Source: Lentzea pudingi | Lineage (GTDB): Bacteria; Actinomycetota; Actinomycetes; Mycobacteriales; Pseudonocardiaceae | Reading direction: 5' to 3' | Assembly: GCF_014646255.1 (NCBI RefSeq) | Contig: NZ_BMNC01000001.1 | Span: 1,213,805-1,277,804, forward strand | DNA: 64,000 nucleotides | Shown here: one piece after another, positions 33,646 to 41,453 of the stretch | How positions within the stretch are numbered: position 1 is the first letter of the stretch | How the letters are laid out: each line of letters opens with the position of its first letter | Made by a program: the position numbers and the translations under genes | Notes under the pieces: model-generated | What the model was told of the DNA's origin: nothing | The model's input: the letters and a program-made list of their open reading frames with translations, nothing else | Database searches by the model: none

Positions 33646-35115
33646 ATGCGACAAGTGTTCAGGGGCGCGGTGCTGCTCCTGCTGCTGTTGATCGTCGTCC
33701 CCGCACCGGCGAACGCGCAACAAGAGCAACCACCGCTGGTCCGCGTCGGCACCGAGGGCACCTATCCGCCGTTCTCCTTCCACGACCCCCGGACCCAGGA
33801 ACTGACCGGGTACGACATCGAGGTCGTCAAGGCGATCGCCGCGAAGGCCGGCTGGCGGCTGGAGTTCGTCGAGACGCAGTGGGACGCGATCTTCCCCGCC
33901 CTCGACGCGCGACGGATCGACCTCATCGCGAACCAGGTGTCGCGCAACCCCGAACGGGCCGCGAAATACGGCTTGTCCACCACGTATACCTACTCGCGCG
34001 GCGTGATCGTGCGCCGCACCGGCGACGACCGCATCAAGTCGATCGCCGACCTGAGCGGCAAGACCACCGCCCAGTCCAGCACCAGCAACTGGGCGAAGGT
34101 CGCCCGCGACGCCGGCGCGAACGTGGAGGCCGTCGAGGGCTTCGCGCAGGCCGCCGCCTTGCTGCAGCAGGGCCGCGTCGACGCCATCGTCAACGACAAC
34201 ATCGCCGTCCTCGACTACCTCGCCACCACCGGCTCGAAGGACGTCGAGATCGCCGGTGACGCCGGACAAGCGGGCAGCGAGCAGGTCCTCGCGCTGCGGC
34301 AGGCCGACTCCGCGTTGCTGGCGCAGGCCAACCAGGCGATCGACGCCCTGAAGGCCGACGGCACGTTGCGCGGCATCTCGCAGAAATACTTCAAGGCCGA
34401 CGTGTCCGTCGAGAACGGCGGTGCCGCGGACCTTTCGGAGGGACGCGGCCAGCGCAGTACGTGGGACATCCTGCGCGCGACGGCGTGGCCGATGTTCGTG
34501 GGCCTGGTGAAGGTCACCGTCCCGCTGACCGCGCTGTCGTTCGCGATCGGCCTGGCGCTGGCACTCCTGGTGGCGCTGGCCCGGATCTCGCCGTACCGGG
34601 TGCTGTCGGGGCTCGCGCGGGCGTTCATCTCGATCATCCGCGGCACCCCGTTGCTGCTGCAGCTGTTCATCGTCTTCTACGGCCTGCCGCAGATCGGCCT
34701 GAAGTTCCCGCCGTTCACCGCCGCGGTCGTCGCGTTCTCGCTGAACGTCGCCGGGTACGCGGCCGAGGTGATCCGTTCGGCGATCCTGTCCGTGCCGCGC
34801 GGCCAGTTCGAGGCGGCGTCGACGATCGGCTTCGGCTACGCGCAGACGTTGCGCCGCATCGTGTTGCCGCAGGCCGCACGCACCGCCGTGCCACCGCTGT
34901 CGAACACGCTGCTGTCGTTGCTGAAGGACACCTCGCTCGGCTCGGTCGTGCTGCTGACCGAGCTCTTCCGCGAGTCCCAGCTGGCCGCGGCCGAGAGCAA
35001 CGAGTTCCTCGCCCTGTACTCGTTCGCGGGGCTCTACTACTGGGTGGTCTGCGTGGCGCTGTCCGCCGCGCAGAAACGACTGGAGACCAGGCTGAACAGG
35101 TACGTGATCGCATGA
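33646..35115 (+). CDS. Amino-acid ABC transporter, substrate-binding/permease fusion
   Basis: A 489-residue fusion. Residues 1-24 are a signal sequence ending ANA; 30-260 are a SBP_bac_3 binding domain (VRVGTEGTYPPFSFHDPRTQELTGYDIEVVKAIA); the last 220 residues are a HisM/GlnP-type permease (ISIIRGTPLLLQLFIVFYGLPQIG and EAASTIGFGYAQTLRRIVLPQA, the EAA loop). SBP-permease fusions occur in the polar amino-acid uptake family, e.g. for glutamine or cystine. Its stop overlaps the ATPase start (ATGA). The substrate is likely a polar amino acid. Confidence 0.92.
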   Translation: MRQVFRGAVLLLLLLIVVPAPANAQQEQPPLVRVGTEGTYPPFSFHDPRTQELTGYDIEVVKAIAAKAGWRLEFVETQWDAIFPALDARRIDLIANQVSRNPERAAKYGLSTTYTYSRGVIVRRTGDDRIKSIADLSGKTTAQSSTSNWAKVARDAGANVEAVEGFAQAAALLQQGRVDAIVNDNIAVLDYLATTGSKDVEIAGDAGQAGSEQVLALRQADSALLAQANQAIDALKADGTLRGISQKYFKADVSVENGGAADLSEGRGQRSTWDILRATAWPMFVGLVKVTVPLTALSFAIGLALALLVALARISPYRVLSGLARAFISIIRGTPLLLQLFIVFYGLPQIGLKFPPFTAAVVAFSLNVAGYAAEVIRSAILSVPRGQFEAASTIGFGYAQTLRRIVLPQAARTAVPPLSNTLLSLLKDTSLGSVVLLTELFRESQLAAAESNEFLALYSFAGLYYWVVCVALSAAQKRLETRLNRYVIA

Positions 35116-35897
35116 CCGACGACATCCGCCCAGACGACATCCGCGTCGACGTGACCGGACTGCGCAAGTCCTTCGGCTCGCTCGACGTGCTGCGCGGCAT
35201 CGACTTCGCCACCCCGCGCGGCACCTCCACCGTCCTGCTGGGACCGTCCGGTTCCGGCAAGACCACGCTCCTGCGCTCGCTGAACGCCCTCGACACCCCG
35301 GACAGCGGCGTCGTCCGCATCGACGACGTGTCGGTCGACTTCTCCGCCCTGCCACCGGGCAAGGCGGGCCGAGACGAGAGCGCGCGCCTGCGTGCCCAGA
35401 GCGGCATGGTCTTCCAGTCGCACAACCTCTTCCCGCACCGCACCGTCCTGCAGAACCTCACCGAGGGCCCGGTCGTCGCCCAAAAGCGTCCGGTGGAGGA
35501 GGTGGTGGCGGAAGCGCGGGCTCTGCTCGACCAGGTGGGCCTCGCGGACAAAGCTGATTCGTACCCGTATCAACTTTCCGGCGGACAACAACAACGTGTG
35601 GGTATTGCCCGTGCGCTCGCTTTGAAACCTCGCGTGGTGCTGTTCGACGAACCCACTTCCGCACTCGACCCCGAACTGGTGGGGGAGGTGCTCGCGGTGA
35701 TCAAAGACCTTGCCTCGAAAGGGTGGACCATGGTCATCGTCACCCACGAGATCCGGTTCGCCGAGAAGGTCGCGGACCAGGTGTTGTTCCTCGACGGCGG
35801 GGTGATCGTGGAGCACGGACCGCCTGGTCAGGTGATCGGAGACCCCCGCGAGGAACGCACCCGGCGGTTCCTGCGACGCGTTCTGGACCACGGCTGA
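35112..35897 (+). CDS. Amino-acid ABC transporter ATP-binding protein
   Basis: A 261-residue polar amino-acid ABC ATPase (GlnQ/HisP type). Walker A is GPSGSGKTT, the Q-loop is MVFQSHNLFPHRTVLQN, the signature is LSGGQQQRVGIARAL and Walker B is VVLFDEPTSALDPELV, followed by MVIVTHE. It is coupled to the fused SBP-permease gene by an ATGA overlap, and the pair is a complete importer. An iron box lies just past the stop, but it belongs to the next gene. Confidence 0.93.
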   Translation: MTDDIRPDDIRVDVTGLRKSFGSLDVLRGIDFATPRGTSTVLLGPSGSGKTTLLRSLNALDTPDSGVVRIDDVSVDFSALPPGKAGRDESARLRAQSGMVFQSHNLFPHRTVLQNLTEGPVVAQKRPVEEVVAEARALLDQVGLADKADSYPYQLSGGQQQRVGIARALALKPRVVLFDEPTSALDPELVGEVLAVIKDLASKGWTMVIVTHEIRFAEKVADQVLFLDGGVIVEHGPPGQVIGDPREERTRRFLRRVLDHG

Positions 35898-35906
35898 AAT
35901 GATTCT

Positions 35907-35925
35907 TGAGGATAGGCTCGCCTAA
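35907..35925. promoter_or_regulatory. Iron box (IdeR/DmdR-type operator)
   Basis: The 19-bp TGAGGATAGGCTCGCCTAA matches the IdeR/DmdR consensus TTAGGTTAGGCTAACCTAA at 15 positions, including AGG, TAGGCT and CCTAA. It lies 81 bp upstream of the DUF1540 ATG and 10 bp after the ABC ATPase stop, so repression by iron of the DUF1540 gene is likely. Confidence 0.65.
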
Positions 35926-35942
35926 TTCCTCCCGAATTGCGG

Positions 35943-36000
35943 CGCTCCTGCCGTGGTGGCATGGTCCGGATCACCGAACCTTTTCCCACCACGGCAGGAG
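35943..36000 (+). promoter_or_regulatory. Leader hairpin that covers the DUF1540 ribosome binding site
   Basis: A perfect 16-bp inverted repeat: GCTCCTGCCGTGGTGG at 35943-35958 and its complement at 35985-36000, with a 26-nt loop. The right arm contains AGGAG (35995-35999), the only SD for the ATG at 36006. Folding would block translation, so opening by a factor, ion or temperature could switch the gene on. Confidence 0.65.
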
Positions 36001-36005
36001 CGGAC

Positions 36006-36314
36006 ATGACCACCCTCGAGAACCCGGCGATGCCCGCAGTCCACGATTGCACCGTGAGCGACTGCTCCTACAACCACGACGGCTGCCACGCATTCGCGAT
36101 CACCGTGCGCGGTGACAACGGAGCGGCCGACTGCGGCACGTTCATCCCGCTCGGCACGAAGGGCGGCCTGGACAAGGTCGTCGCCCAGGTCGGCGCCTGT
36201 TCGCGCACCGACTGCGTGCACAACGCCTCGCTGGAGTGCACGGCGCAGAGCGTGCGGGTCGGCCAGGGCGAAGGCGGGCACCACGCGAACTGCCTGACGT
36301 ACCAGCCGCGTTAG
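36006..36314 (+). CDS. DUF1540 domain cysteine-rich protein
   Basis: A 102-residue protein with two DUF1540 modules: CTVSDCSYNHDGCHA with a later Cys in AADCGTF, and CSRTDCVHNASLECTA with a later Cys in HHANCLTY. The Cys spacing (C-x4-C-x6-C then C) suggests a metal site in each half. Function unknown in the family. The ATG at 36006 has SD AGGAG 6 nt upstream, held inside a strong hairpin, and an iron box upstream. Control by iron together with metal-binding Cys suggests a role in metal handling, but that is inference. The stop overlaps the mgtC stop by 4 bp (convergent). Confidence 0.85.
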   Translation: MTTLENPAMPAVHDCTVSDCSYNHDGCHAFAITVRGDNGAADCGTFIPLGTKGGLDKVVAQVGACSRTDCVHNASLECTAQSVRVGQGEGGHHANCLTYQPR

Positions 36315-36736
36315 GCCTCCTCGTCCTTGCGGTCGACGGCCCGGCCGAGCTCCCGCAGGCCGACGTTGACCGCGATGATCGCCACCGTGCCGGCCGCCGC
36401 GACGACGTGCAGCCCGGCGCCCGCCAGCGACCCCACCGCAGCCGCGCACCACAGCGTGGCCGCGGTGTTCAGCCCGCGCACCGAGAGCCCGTCGCGCAGG
36501 ATCACGCCCGCGCCGAGGAACCCGATGCCGGACACCACCTGCGCGGCGACGCGCGTGGGGTCGCCCTGGCCGTCGAAGCCCTGCGCGGACAGCAGGACGA
36601 ACAACGCGGCACCCACCGCCACCAGGGCGTTGGTGCGCAGTCCCGCCATGCGCGAGCGGTACTGCCGTTCGAAACCGATCAACGCGCCGAGGCCCATGCT
36701 CTCGGCAATGCGCAGCGTCATGTCGAAGACGTGCAT
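36311..36736 (-). CDS. MgtC/SapB family membrane protein (short form)
   Basis: A 141-residue inner-membrane protein with four hydrophobic helices and the MgtC signature GLGALIGFERQYRSRMAGLRTNALVAVGAAL, followed by VSGIGFLGAGVILRDG and LNTAATLWCAAAVG. The C-terminal cytoplasmic ACT-like domain of virulence-type MgtC is missing, so it is the short SapB form. Roles include magnesium limitation and membrane-potential control. Its leader on the minus strand is highly structured and the SD is in a hairpin directly before the ATG at 36736. Confidence 0.88.
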   Translation of the reverse strand: MHVFDMTLRIAESMGLGALIGFERQYRSRMAGLRTNALVAVGAALFVLLSAQGFDGQGDPTRVAAQVVSGIGFLGAGVILRDGLSVRGLNTAATLWCAAAVGSLAGAGLHVVAAAGTVAIIAVNVGLRELGRAVDRKDEEA

Positions 36737-36847
36737 CGTGTGACTCCCCTTGCGTGCAGGGGTGGCGTCACACGCCAGAACTACCAGCGTGCGAGGTGGG
36801 AAGACCTGCGCGGGCTACTGTCGCCTGGCATGTGTCGCTCACCTCGC
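36737..36847 (-). promoter_or_regulatory. Structured mgtC leader RNA
   Basis: On the mgtC strand two stems can form. The outer one pairs GCGAGGTG (36840-36847, read on minus) with CACCTCGC (36791-36798). The second pairs CGTGTGAC with GTCACACG (36767-36774/36737-36744) and CCCCT with AGGGG inside it, ending right at the start codon and covering the SD AAGGGGA. It looks like a sensing leader, but it lacks recognisable M-box core sequences. Confidence 0.45.
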
Positions 36848-36927
36848 TTCCTCGTGGCTGGTGTTGAGACCGGGGACTCACGCTACCCGTCCGGGCGTGA
36901 ACCCGGTGTGGGAGTGGGACGCGCGTC

Positions 36928-37362
36928 TCATTCCCAGCGGATGTGGCCGTCCGAGTAGCGGAACAGCCGGTACACCGGGTCGCGGCTGGACTCGAACACC
37001 CGCAGGACGCGCTCGAGCATCTCGCCGACGCCGTCCCACCACGGCATCTCGTCGCAGAAGACACGCCCGTCGCCGAGATCCACGAACAACAGCTCGTCCT
37101 GCTCGTAGCAGTCCACGGCGATGGCGACCCGGCCGTCAGCCGGTGCCTGCGCGGGAAGCGGATGCCAGTACGGCGGCAGGAGCGGGCTTTCGTCGCCCAG
37201 CGCCGCGCGATCGACCCCGCCGAAGACCCGCCACCACGCGGCCAGCTCCGGTGGCAGTCCAGGGATCTGGACGTCGGCGGGCGGCAGCAACGCGGCGTGC
37301 AGCGCCGGGGCGCCGACCCGGAGTCGTTCCTCCAGCCGTGCCCAGGTGTCCTCGACGCGCAC
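36928..37362 (-). CDS. SMI1/KNR4 (SUKH) family protein
   Basis: A 144-residue SUKH-superfamily protein: ALLPPADVQIPGLPPELAAWWRVFGGVDRA is the typical first half (L-P-x-x-L..WW..FGG), and DLGDGRVFCDEMPWWDGVGEMLERVLRVF the second. SUKH proteins often neutralise polymorphic toxins. It starts 3 bp after another SUKH gene, with GTG 37362, and is clearly a tandem relative. No toxin gene is seen within several kb. Confidence 0.82.
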   Translation of the reverse strand: MRVEDTWARLEERLRVGAPALHAALLPPADVQIPGLPPELAAWWRVFGGVDRAALGDESPLLPPYWHPLPAQAPADGRVAIAVDCYEQDELLFVDLGDGRVFCDEMPWWDGVGEMLERVLRVFESSRDPVYRLFRYSDGHIRWE

Positions 37363-37365
37363 GGT

Positions 37366-37953
37366 TCACGCCCAGTAGAAGTCGTTGCGCTCGAACACGA
37401 CGCGGTGCCCGGTCTCGCCGCGCAACGACCGCGAAGCGTCGTCGAACATCGCGGAGACGCTGGGCCACAACGGTTCGCTGTCCGCGCCGCTGTACTTGTC
37501 CCACTCCATCACGCACCCGTGCCGCGGCCCGCCGCGCAGGTCCACGAACAGCTCCCACCCGGACCCGTCCGCGGCGACGGGGAGCCACGCGGGCAGCCAG
37601 ATGTCCACACAGGGCGTTCCGGCGGGCTCCCGCAGGGCGACGGCCTCGTAGTCCTTCTCCTCGCCGAGCGTGGTGAAGGCGATGCCGCTGATCGCCTCCG
37701 ACATCAGCGTCCGCAGGCGCAGCGCGGTGGTGAGGCCGTGCGGTTGCCACATCGTCGGGATGAGCGGCCAGTGCGTGTACGTCTCGCCGATGCCCCCGAA
37801 CCGGCGCCACCACGCGCAGACGTCGGCCGGCAGCGCGTACCCGATGGACTCCTCCGCGTCCGTGAGGTCCACAGCGGACGACGGCGGGAGCAGCGCGGCG
37901 TGCAGCACCGGGGCGTTCTCGCCGACCCAGCCCTCGATGTCGGTCCAGCTCAT
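37366..37953 (-). CDS. SMI1/KNR4 (SUKH) family protein
   Basis: A 195-residue SUKH protein. The first part, PVLHAALLPPSSAVDLTDAEESIGYALPADVCAWWRRFGG, parallels the following gene (APALHAALLPP..., AWWRVFGG), showing an old tandem duplication. ELFVDLRGGPRHGCVMEWDKYSG is the second SUKH motif. The ATG at 37953 is preferred. It precedes the smaller SUKH gene by 3 bp. Immunity to an imported or secreted toxin is possible, but its partner is missing here. Confidence 0.82.
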   Translation of the reverse strand: MSWTDIEGWVGENAPVLHAALLPPSSAVDLTDAEESIGYALPADVCAWWRRFGGIGETYTHWPLIPTMWQPHGLTTALRLRTLMSEAISGIAFTTLGEEKDYEAVALREPAGTPCVDIWLPAWLPVAADGSGWELFVDLRGGPRHGCVMEWDKYSGADSEPLWPSVSAMFDDASRSLRGETGHRVVFERNDFYWA

Positions 37954-37961
37954 CCGCGGAA

Positions 37962-38786
37962 CTAAAGCATGGCGAGCGGCTCCGGCCCAGCAGGGGGAGG
38001 GAAGGACTGGTCGAGCTCGGCGAGGTCGTCGGGGGAGAGGCGGAGTTCGAGCGCTCGCGCGTTCTCGCGGACGTGTTCCGCCGTGCTCGCCTTGGGGATC
38101 GCGTTGACGTGGGGGAGTCGCAGCACCCAGGCCAGTGCGATCTGGGCCGGGGTGGCGCCGTGCCGTGCGGCGACCGAGGCCAGGGCGGGGGCGCCGAGCA
38201 GCCTGCCCTGTTCGACGGGGGAGTAGGCCATGACCGGCATGCCGGTGGAGGCGTGCCACGGCAGCAGGTCGTGCTCGGGGCCGCGGCGGGAGAGGTTGTA
38301 GAGGATCTGGTTGGTCTGGCAGGAGCCCGGCAACGCGGTGATCTCGCGCATGTCGTCCAGGTCGAGGTTGCTGACGCCCCAGTGGCGGATCTTGCCCGCG
38401 GCCAGCAGCGCCGAGAACCCGTCCAGCGTCTCGGCCAGCGGCACGCCGCCGCGCCAGTGCAGCAGGTACAGGTCCAGGCGGTCGGTGCCGAGCCGCCGCA
38501 GTGAGGCTTCACATGCGCGCACCGTCCCGGCGGCGGAGGCGTTGGACGGCAGCACCTTCGACACGAGGAACACCTCGTCGCGCCGACCGGCGACGGCCTC
38601 GCCCACAAGCTCCTCGGACGCGCCGGAGCCGTACATCTCGGCCGTGTCGACCAACGTCAGACCGAGGTCCAGGCCGGTCCGCAGCGCGGTGAGCTCCTGG
38701 GCGCGCCGGTCCGGGTCGTCGCCCATCATCCAGGTGCCCATGCCGAGCGCGGGGACGGTCTCGCCGGAGGGCAGCAGCACGGTCAT
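37962..38786 (-). CDS. Aldo/keto reductase
   Basis: A 274-residue TIM-barrel NADPH-dependent reductase. The catalytic tetrad is seen as Asp and Tyr in DTAEMYGSGASEELVGEA, Lys in VFLVSKVLP and His in LYLLHWRGG. QIALAWVLRLPHVNAIPKASTAEHVRENA is the cofactor-binding end. It stops 8 bp before the SUKH start and so may share their transcript. Substrate unknown, likely aldehydes or ketones. Confidence 0.9.
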   Translation of the reverse strand: MTVLLPSGETVPALGMGTWMMGDDPDRRAQELTALRTGLDLGLTLVDTAEMYGSGASEELVGEAVAGRRDEVFLVSKVLPSNASAAGTVRACEASLRRLGTDRLDLYLLHWRGGVPLAETLDGFSALLAAGKIRHWGVSNLDLDDMREITALPGSCQTNQILYNLSRRGPEHDLLPWHASTGMPVMAYSPVEQGRLLGAPALASVAARHGATPAQIALAWVLRLPHVNAIPKASTAEHVRENARALELRLSPDDLAELDQSFPPPAGPEPLAML

Positions 38787-38816
38787 GCGCTCCAGCTTGC
38801 CGGGTACGTTGGTCTG

Positions 38817-39458
38817 ATGCGACGTGCGGGCCTGATCGTGTTGCTGCTGCTCGTCGTCGCGCTGGCGGTCGCGGCGCAGCTCGTCGACCTGCCCGACGGC
38901 ACCGAGCTGCGTGCCCTGGTCGACGGCGCGGGGAATGCGGCGCCGGTCGTGTTCGTGGCGGTGTGCGCGCTCGGCACGGCGGTGTTCTTCCCGAAACCGG
39001 TCCTCGCCACGGCGGCGGGACTGCTGTTCGGCGTGGGGTGGGGGAGCGCGCTGGCGATCGCCGGGTTCACGGCGGGCGCGCTGATCGCGTTCACGATCGC
39101 CCGCGGGCTCGGCCGCGACACGGTGAAGGGCTGGCTCGGGGAGCGGCTGCAGGTCCTGGAACGGGTCTTCGCGCGCCGGGGAGTCGAGGCGACGCTCGTG
39201 ATCAGGTTGTTGCCCGTCCTGCCGTTCACACTGGCGAACTACGGTGCGGGCGTGACGTCCGTGCGCGGCAGGCACTTCGCTTTCGGCACGGCGCTCGGGC
39301 TGGTGCCCTCGACGGTGCTCGCCGCGGTGCTGGGGGACGCGCTGAGCGATCTCGGCTCACCGCGCTCGATCGTCGCGTTGGCGATCTGGGCCGTGCTGGC
39401 GGCTGTGGGCCTGTGGTGGGGCCGGAACTTGATCACATCGGCCGTACGGGCCTCCTAG
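38817..39458 (+). CDS. TVP38/TMEM64 family membrane protein
   Basis: A 213-residue membrane protein with about six hydrophobic segments. The SNARE_assoc/DedA-type signature is seen as FPKPVLATAAGLLFGVGWGSALAIAGFTAGALIAFTIARGLGRD and VIRLLPVLPFTLANYGAGVT. The family acts in lipid flipping or membrane homeostasis. It is divergent from the aldo/keto reductase gene and ends before a strong terminator shared with rbpA. Confidence 0.87.
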   Translation: MRRAGLIVLLLLVVALAVAAQLVDLPDGTELRALVDGAGNAAPVVFVAVCALGTAVFFPKPVLATAAGLLFGVGWGSALAIAGFTAGALIAFTIARGLGRDTVKGWLGERLQVLERVFARRGVEATLVIRLLPVLPFTLANYGAGVTSVRGRHFAFGTALGLVPSTVLAAVLGDALSDLGSPRSIVALAIWAVLAAVGLWWGRNLITSAVRAS

Positions 39459-39480
39459 AGGCCTTTACGAGGTGCGCAAA

Positions 39481-39511
39481 AAGCCGTCCCGGCGGGAGAC
39501 CGGGACGGCTT
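39481..39511. terminator. Bidirectional terminator between the TVP38 gene and rbpA
   Basis: AAGCCGTCCCGG (39481-39492) pairs with CCGGGACGGCTT (39500-39511) around a 7-nt loop, and A/T tracts flank the stem. It lies between convergent stops at 39458 and 39529. Confidence 0.8.
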
Positions 39512-39528
39512 GACGCGTCTGGTGTGGA

Positions 39529-39873
39529 TCAGGCCGTGCGGGTCCGGCGTCCGCGCAGCTCTTCGAGGCGCTCGTCGAGCAGCTCTTCGAGCTCGGGGAT
39601 GGACCGGCGCTCCAGGAGCATGTCCCAGTGCGTGCGCGGCGGCTTGACCTTCTTCACCTCCGGCTCGACACCGTCGATGATCTTCGACTCGGTGCCGTGG
39701 AGGCGGCATTCCCAGGTCGGCGGCAACTCGGCGTCGTCGGAGAAGGGGACCTCGAAGTCGTGTCCCTTCGGGCAGGCGTACCGCGCTGCCCGGCGCGGAG
39801 CGAGATCGTGGTTTCGGTCGGTCTCGTAGCTGACTGCTCCGAGCCGGCTTCCACGCAAAACGCGGTCGGCCAT
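39529..39873 (-). CDS. rbpA: RNA polymerase-binding protein RbpA
   Basis: A 114-residue actinobacterial RNA polymerase activator. The N-terminal ADRVLRGSRLGAVSYETDRN, the zinc-ribbon-like core (YACPKGHDFEVPFSDDAELPPTWECRLHG) and the C-terminal sigma-interaction domain (TPPR-like PPRTHWDMLLERRSIPELEELLDERL) are all intact. It binds the principal sigma factor and stabilises the open complex; in streptomycetes and mycobacteria it supports growth and rifampicin tolerance. A SigR-type promoter motif lies about 60 bp upstream of its start. Confidence 0.96.
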   Translation of the reverse strand: MADRVLRGSRLGAVSYETDRNHDLAPRRAARYACPKGHDFEVPFSDDAELPPTWECRLHGTESKIIDGVEPEVKKVKPPRTHWDMLLERRSIPELEELLDERLEELRGRRTRTA

Positions 39874-39931
39874 GGCGGTGTCCTTTCGCTCGGCTCAGGG
39901 CCGGGGCCCAGGCTTCTTGCTCACCGTGTGC

Positions 39932-39958
39932 AACGCCCGGATTGCTCCGTTTGTTTCC
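39932..39958 (-). promoter_or_regulatory. SigR-type promoter of rbpA
   Basis: On the minus strand GGAAAC (39953-39958) and GTT (39932-39934) are 18 bp apart, matching the disulfide-stress SigR/SigH consensus GGAAT-N18/19-GTT except in the last base of the -35 box. The distance to the rbpA start is about 58 bp. SigR control of rbpA is known in Streptomyces coelicolor; here it is only inferred. Confidence 0.5.
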
Positions 39959-40111
39959 GGCTCGCTCTCATGGTCGCCCACAGTGACGTCGTTCACTCGT
40001 CAACGAAGGCTTCCTACTAATGGATGCGATCGCCACAGGATCGTGACGCGTTATCAAGCTCCTGCGCTCATGCATCACTCTAATGGCCCAACGGACCCGG
40101 TGGGTAGTCGC

Positions 40112-40867
40112 CTATGCCAACCGAAGCTGACCACTTTGTGCGACGTCAGGGCCTAGGTCGCCCAACCTAAAGTGACGCCTGCAAAGCACTTGATAGCGCA
40201 CAGTAGTTTCCGTGGTGTCGCCCACACCGTTGCTCTCTGTACCCGATCGGTGCTGTTCCGTGTCCGTCGCCGTGTCGGCGACCAGAACGGTGTCCCCGGC
40301 CCGGATCACCTGGCCGGCCCGCACCCGTGCGTTGAACCGTCCCGGCACCCCGCACCAGCAGAGAACCTCGACCTGGATCGCCTTCAACTCGTCGGCGAGC
40401 TCGAACAACCGCTGCGATCCGGGGAACATCTCGCCCCGGAAGTCGGTGGCGAGCCCGAAGCAGTAGACGTCGACCTGGACGTCGTCCGCGAGCTCCGCCA
40501 GCTGCTCGACCTGTCCGGGAGTGAGGAACTGCGCCTCGTCCACGATCAGGTAGTCCACGCGCCGGCCCTCGGCCCACTCCGCCCGCACGAGCCGGCGGAG
40601 ATCGTCGTCGCGGATCTCCGCGGCTTCGCGCGTGATGCCGATGCGACTCGAGATCTGCGGCCGCCCCGACCGGTCGTGGCGCACGAGCAGCAGCCCGCGC
40701 CGGCCCTGGCGGGAGTTGTTGTGGTCGATCTGCAGCGCCAGCGTCGACTTGCCGCAGTCCATGGGACCGAAGAAGAACTTGAGGTGCCCGACCACCGGCG
40801 TCGAGCGCCGGGAACCAGCGACAGGTACAGCGGAAAGGGCGTCTGTCGGATCGGGAAGGGCGTCCAC
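40112..40867 (-). CDS. tdk: Thymidine kinase
   Basis: A 251-residue type II thymidine kinase that phosphorylates thymidine to dTMP for salvage. Walker A is FFFGPMDCGKSTLAL, the lid/Asp motif is LIVDEAQFLTP, and the zinc ligands are CWCG and CRRHF. The N-terminal 28 residues are extra, and the C-terminus is extended beyond the zinc site. The start used is GTG 40867; a later start near GHLKFFFG is possible. It is separated from the downstream rbpA by 238 bp holding the rbpA promoter. Confidence 0.92.
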   Translation of the reverse strand: MDALPDPTDALSAVPVAGSRRSTPVVGHLKFFFGPMDCGKSTLALQIDHNNSRQGRRGLLLVRHDRSGRPQISSRIGITREAAEIRDDDLRRLVRAEWAEGRRVDYLIVDEAQFLTPGQVEQLAELADDVQVDVYCFGLATDFRGEMFPGSQRLFELADELKAIQVEVLCWCGVPGRFNARVRAGQVIRAGDTVLVADTATDTEQHRSGTESNGVGDTTETTVRYQVLCRRHFRLGDLGPDVAQSGQLRLA

Positions 40868-41014
40868 GGCGGGTCACCCTAGTGCCTGGATCCCGATCAT
40901 GAGGAATCCCCACGGTCTGTCTCCCTCCGGCGCCGGGCGAGTCGCGGGCGACCAGCCGTTTTCCGACGACATAGCCGCTGTGGGGGCGCCTCAAACATCT
41001 TCTGGGATCGGGTC

Positions 41015-41039
41015 ACTCGATAGTTTCAGTGTTGACTGA
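41015..41039 (+). repeat. 25-bp flanking element, copy A
   Basis: ACTCGATAGTTTCAGTGTTG followed by ACTGA is shared, with four mismatches, with 41776-41800, on the other side of the G-rich array. A shorter relative occurs at 45381-45408. Confidence 0.6.
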
Positions 41040-41328
41040 GGAGCGGGTCGACTCAGGGTGGTGAGGCGTCGTGATCGGGGGAGGATTGCAGGGACGCGAG
41101 ATGAGACGTCTCGTCTCGGGATCGGGTCGAGCTGCTGCGGTGGGCGGGGTGCGACGGAAAGTCGCGGCGGTGGGGCAAGGGCGCGGCGGGCGGTAGGTGC
41201 AGCGGGCAGAGGTGCGGTAGGGGAGAGGCGCGGCGGGGCAGGAGTGCCGCAGCAAGGCGGAGCGGTGAGTTCGGCGGGGCGGCAGGGCAAGAGGTGCGGC
41301 GGAGCAGGGGTGCAACGGCTAGTCGGGG

Positions 41329-41394
41329 CGGTGAGGGTGGCGGGGCGGTGAGGGTGGCGGGGCGGTGAGGGTGGCGGGGCGGTGAGGGTGGCGG
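41329..41394 (+). repeat. 17-bp minisatellite, nearly four copies
   Basis: The 17-bp unit CGGTGAGGGTGGCGGGG is repeated exactly from 41329, 41346 and 41363, with a shortened fourth copy from 41380. Confidence 0.85.
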
Positions 41395-41453
41395 CGGTAG
41401 GTGCAGCGGGCAACGCGTGGGTCACGGCAAGGGGTGCGGCAGGGGAGAAGCGC

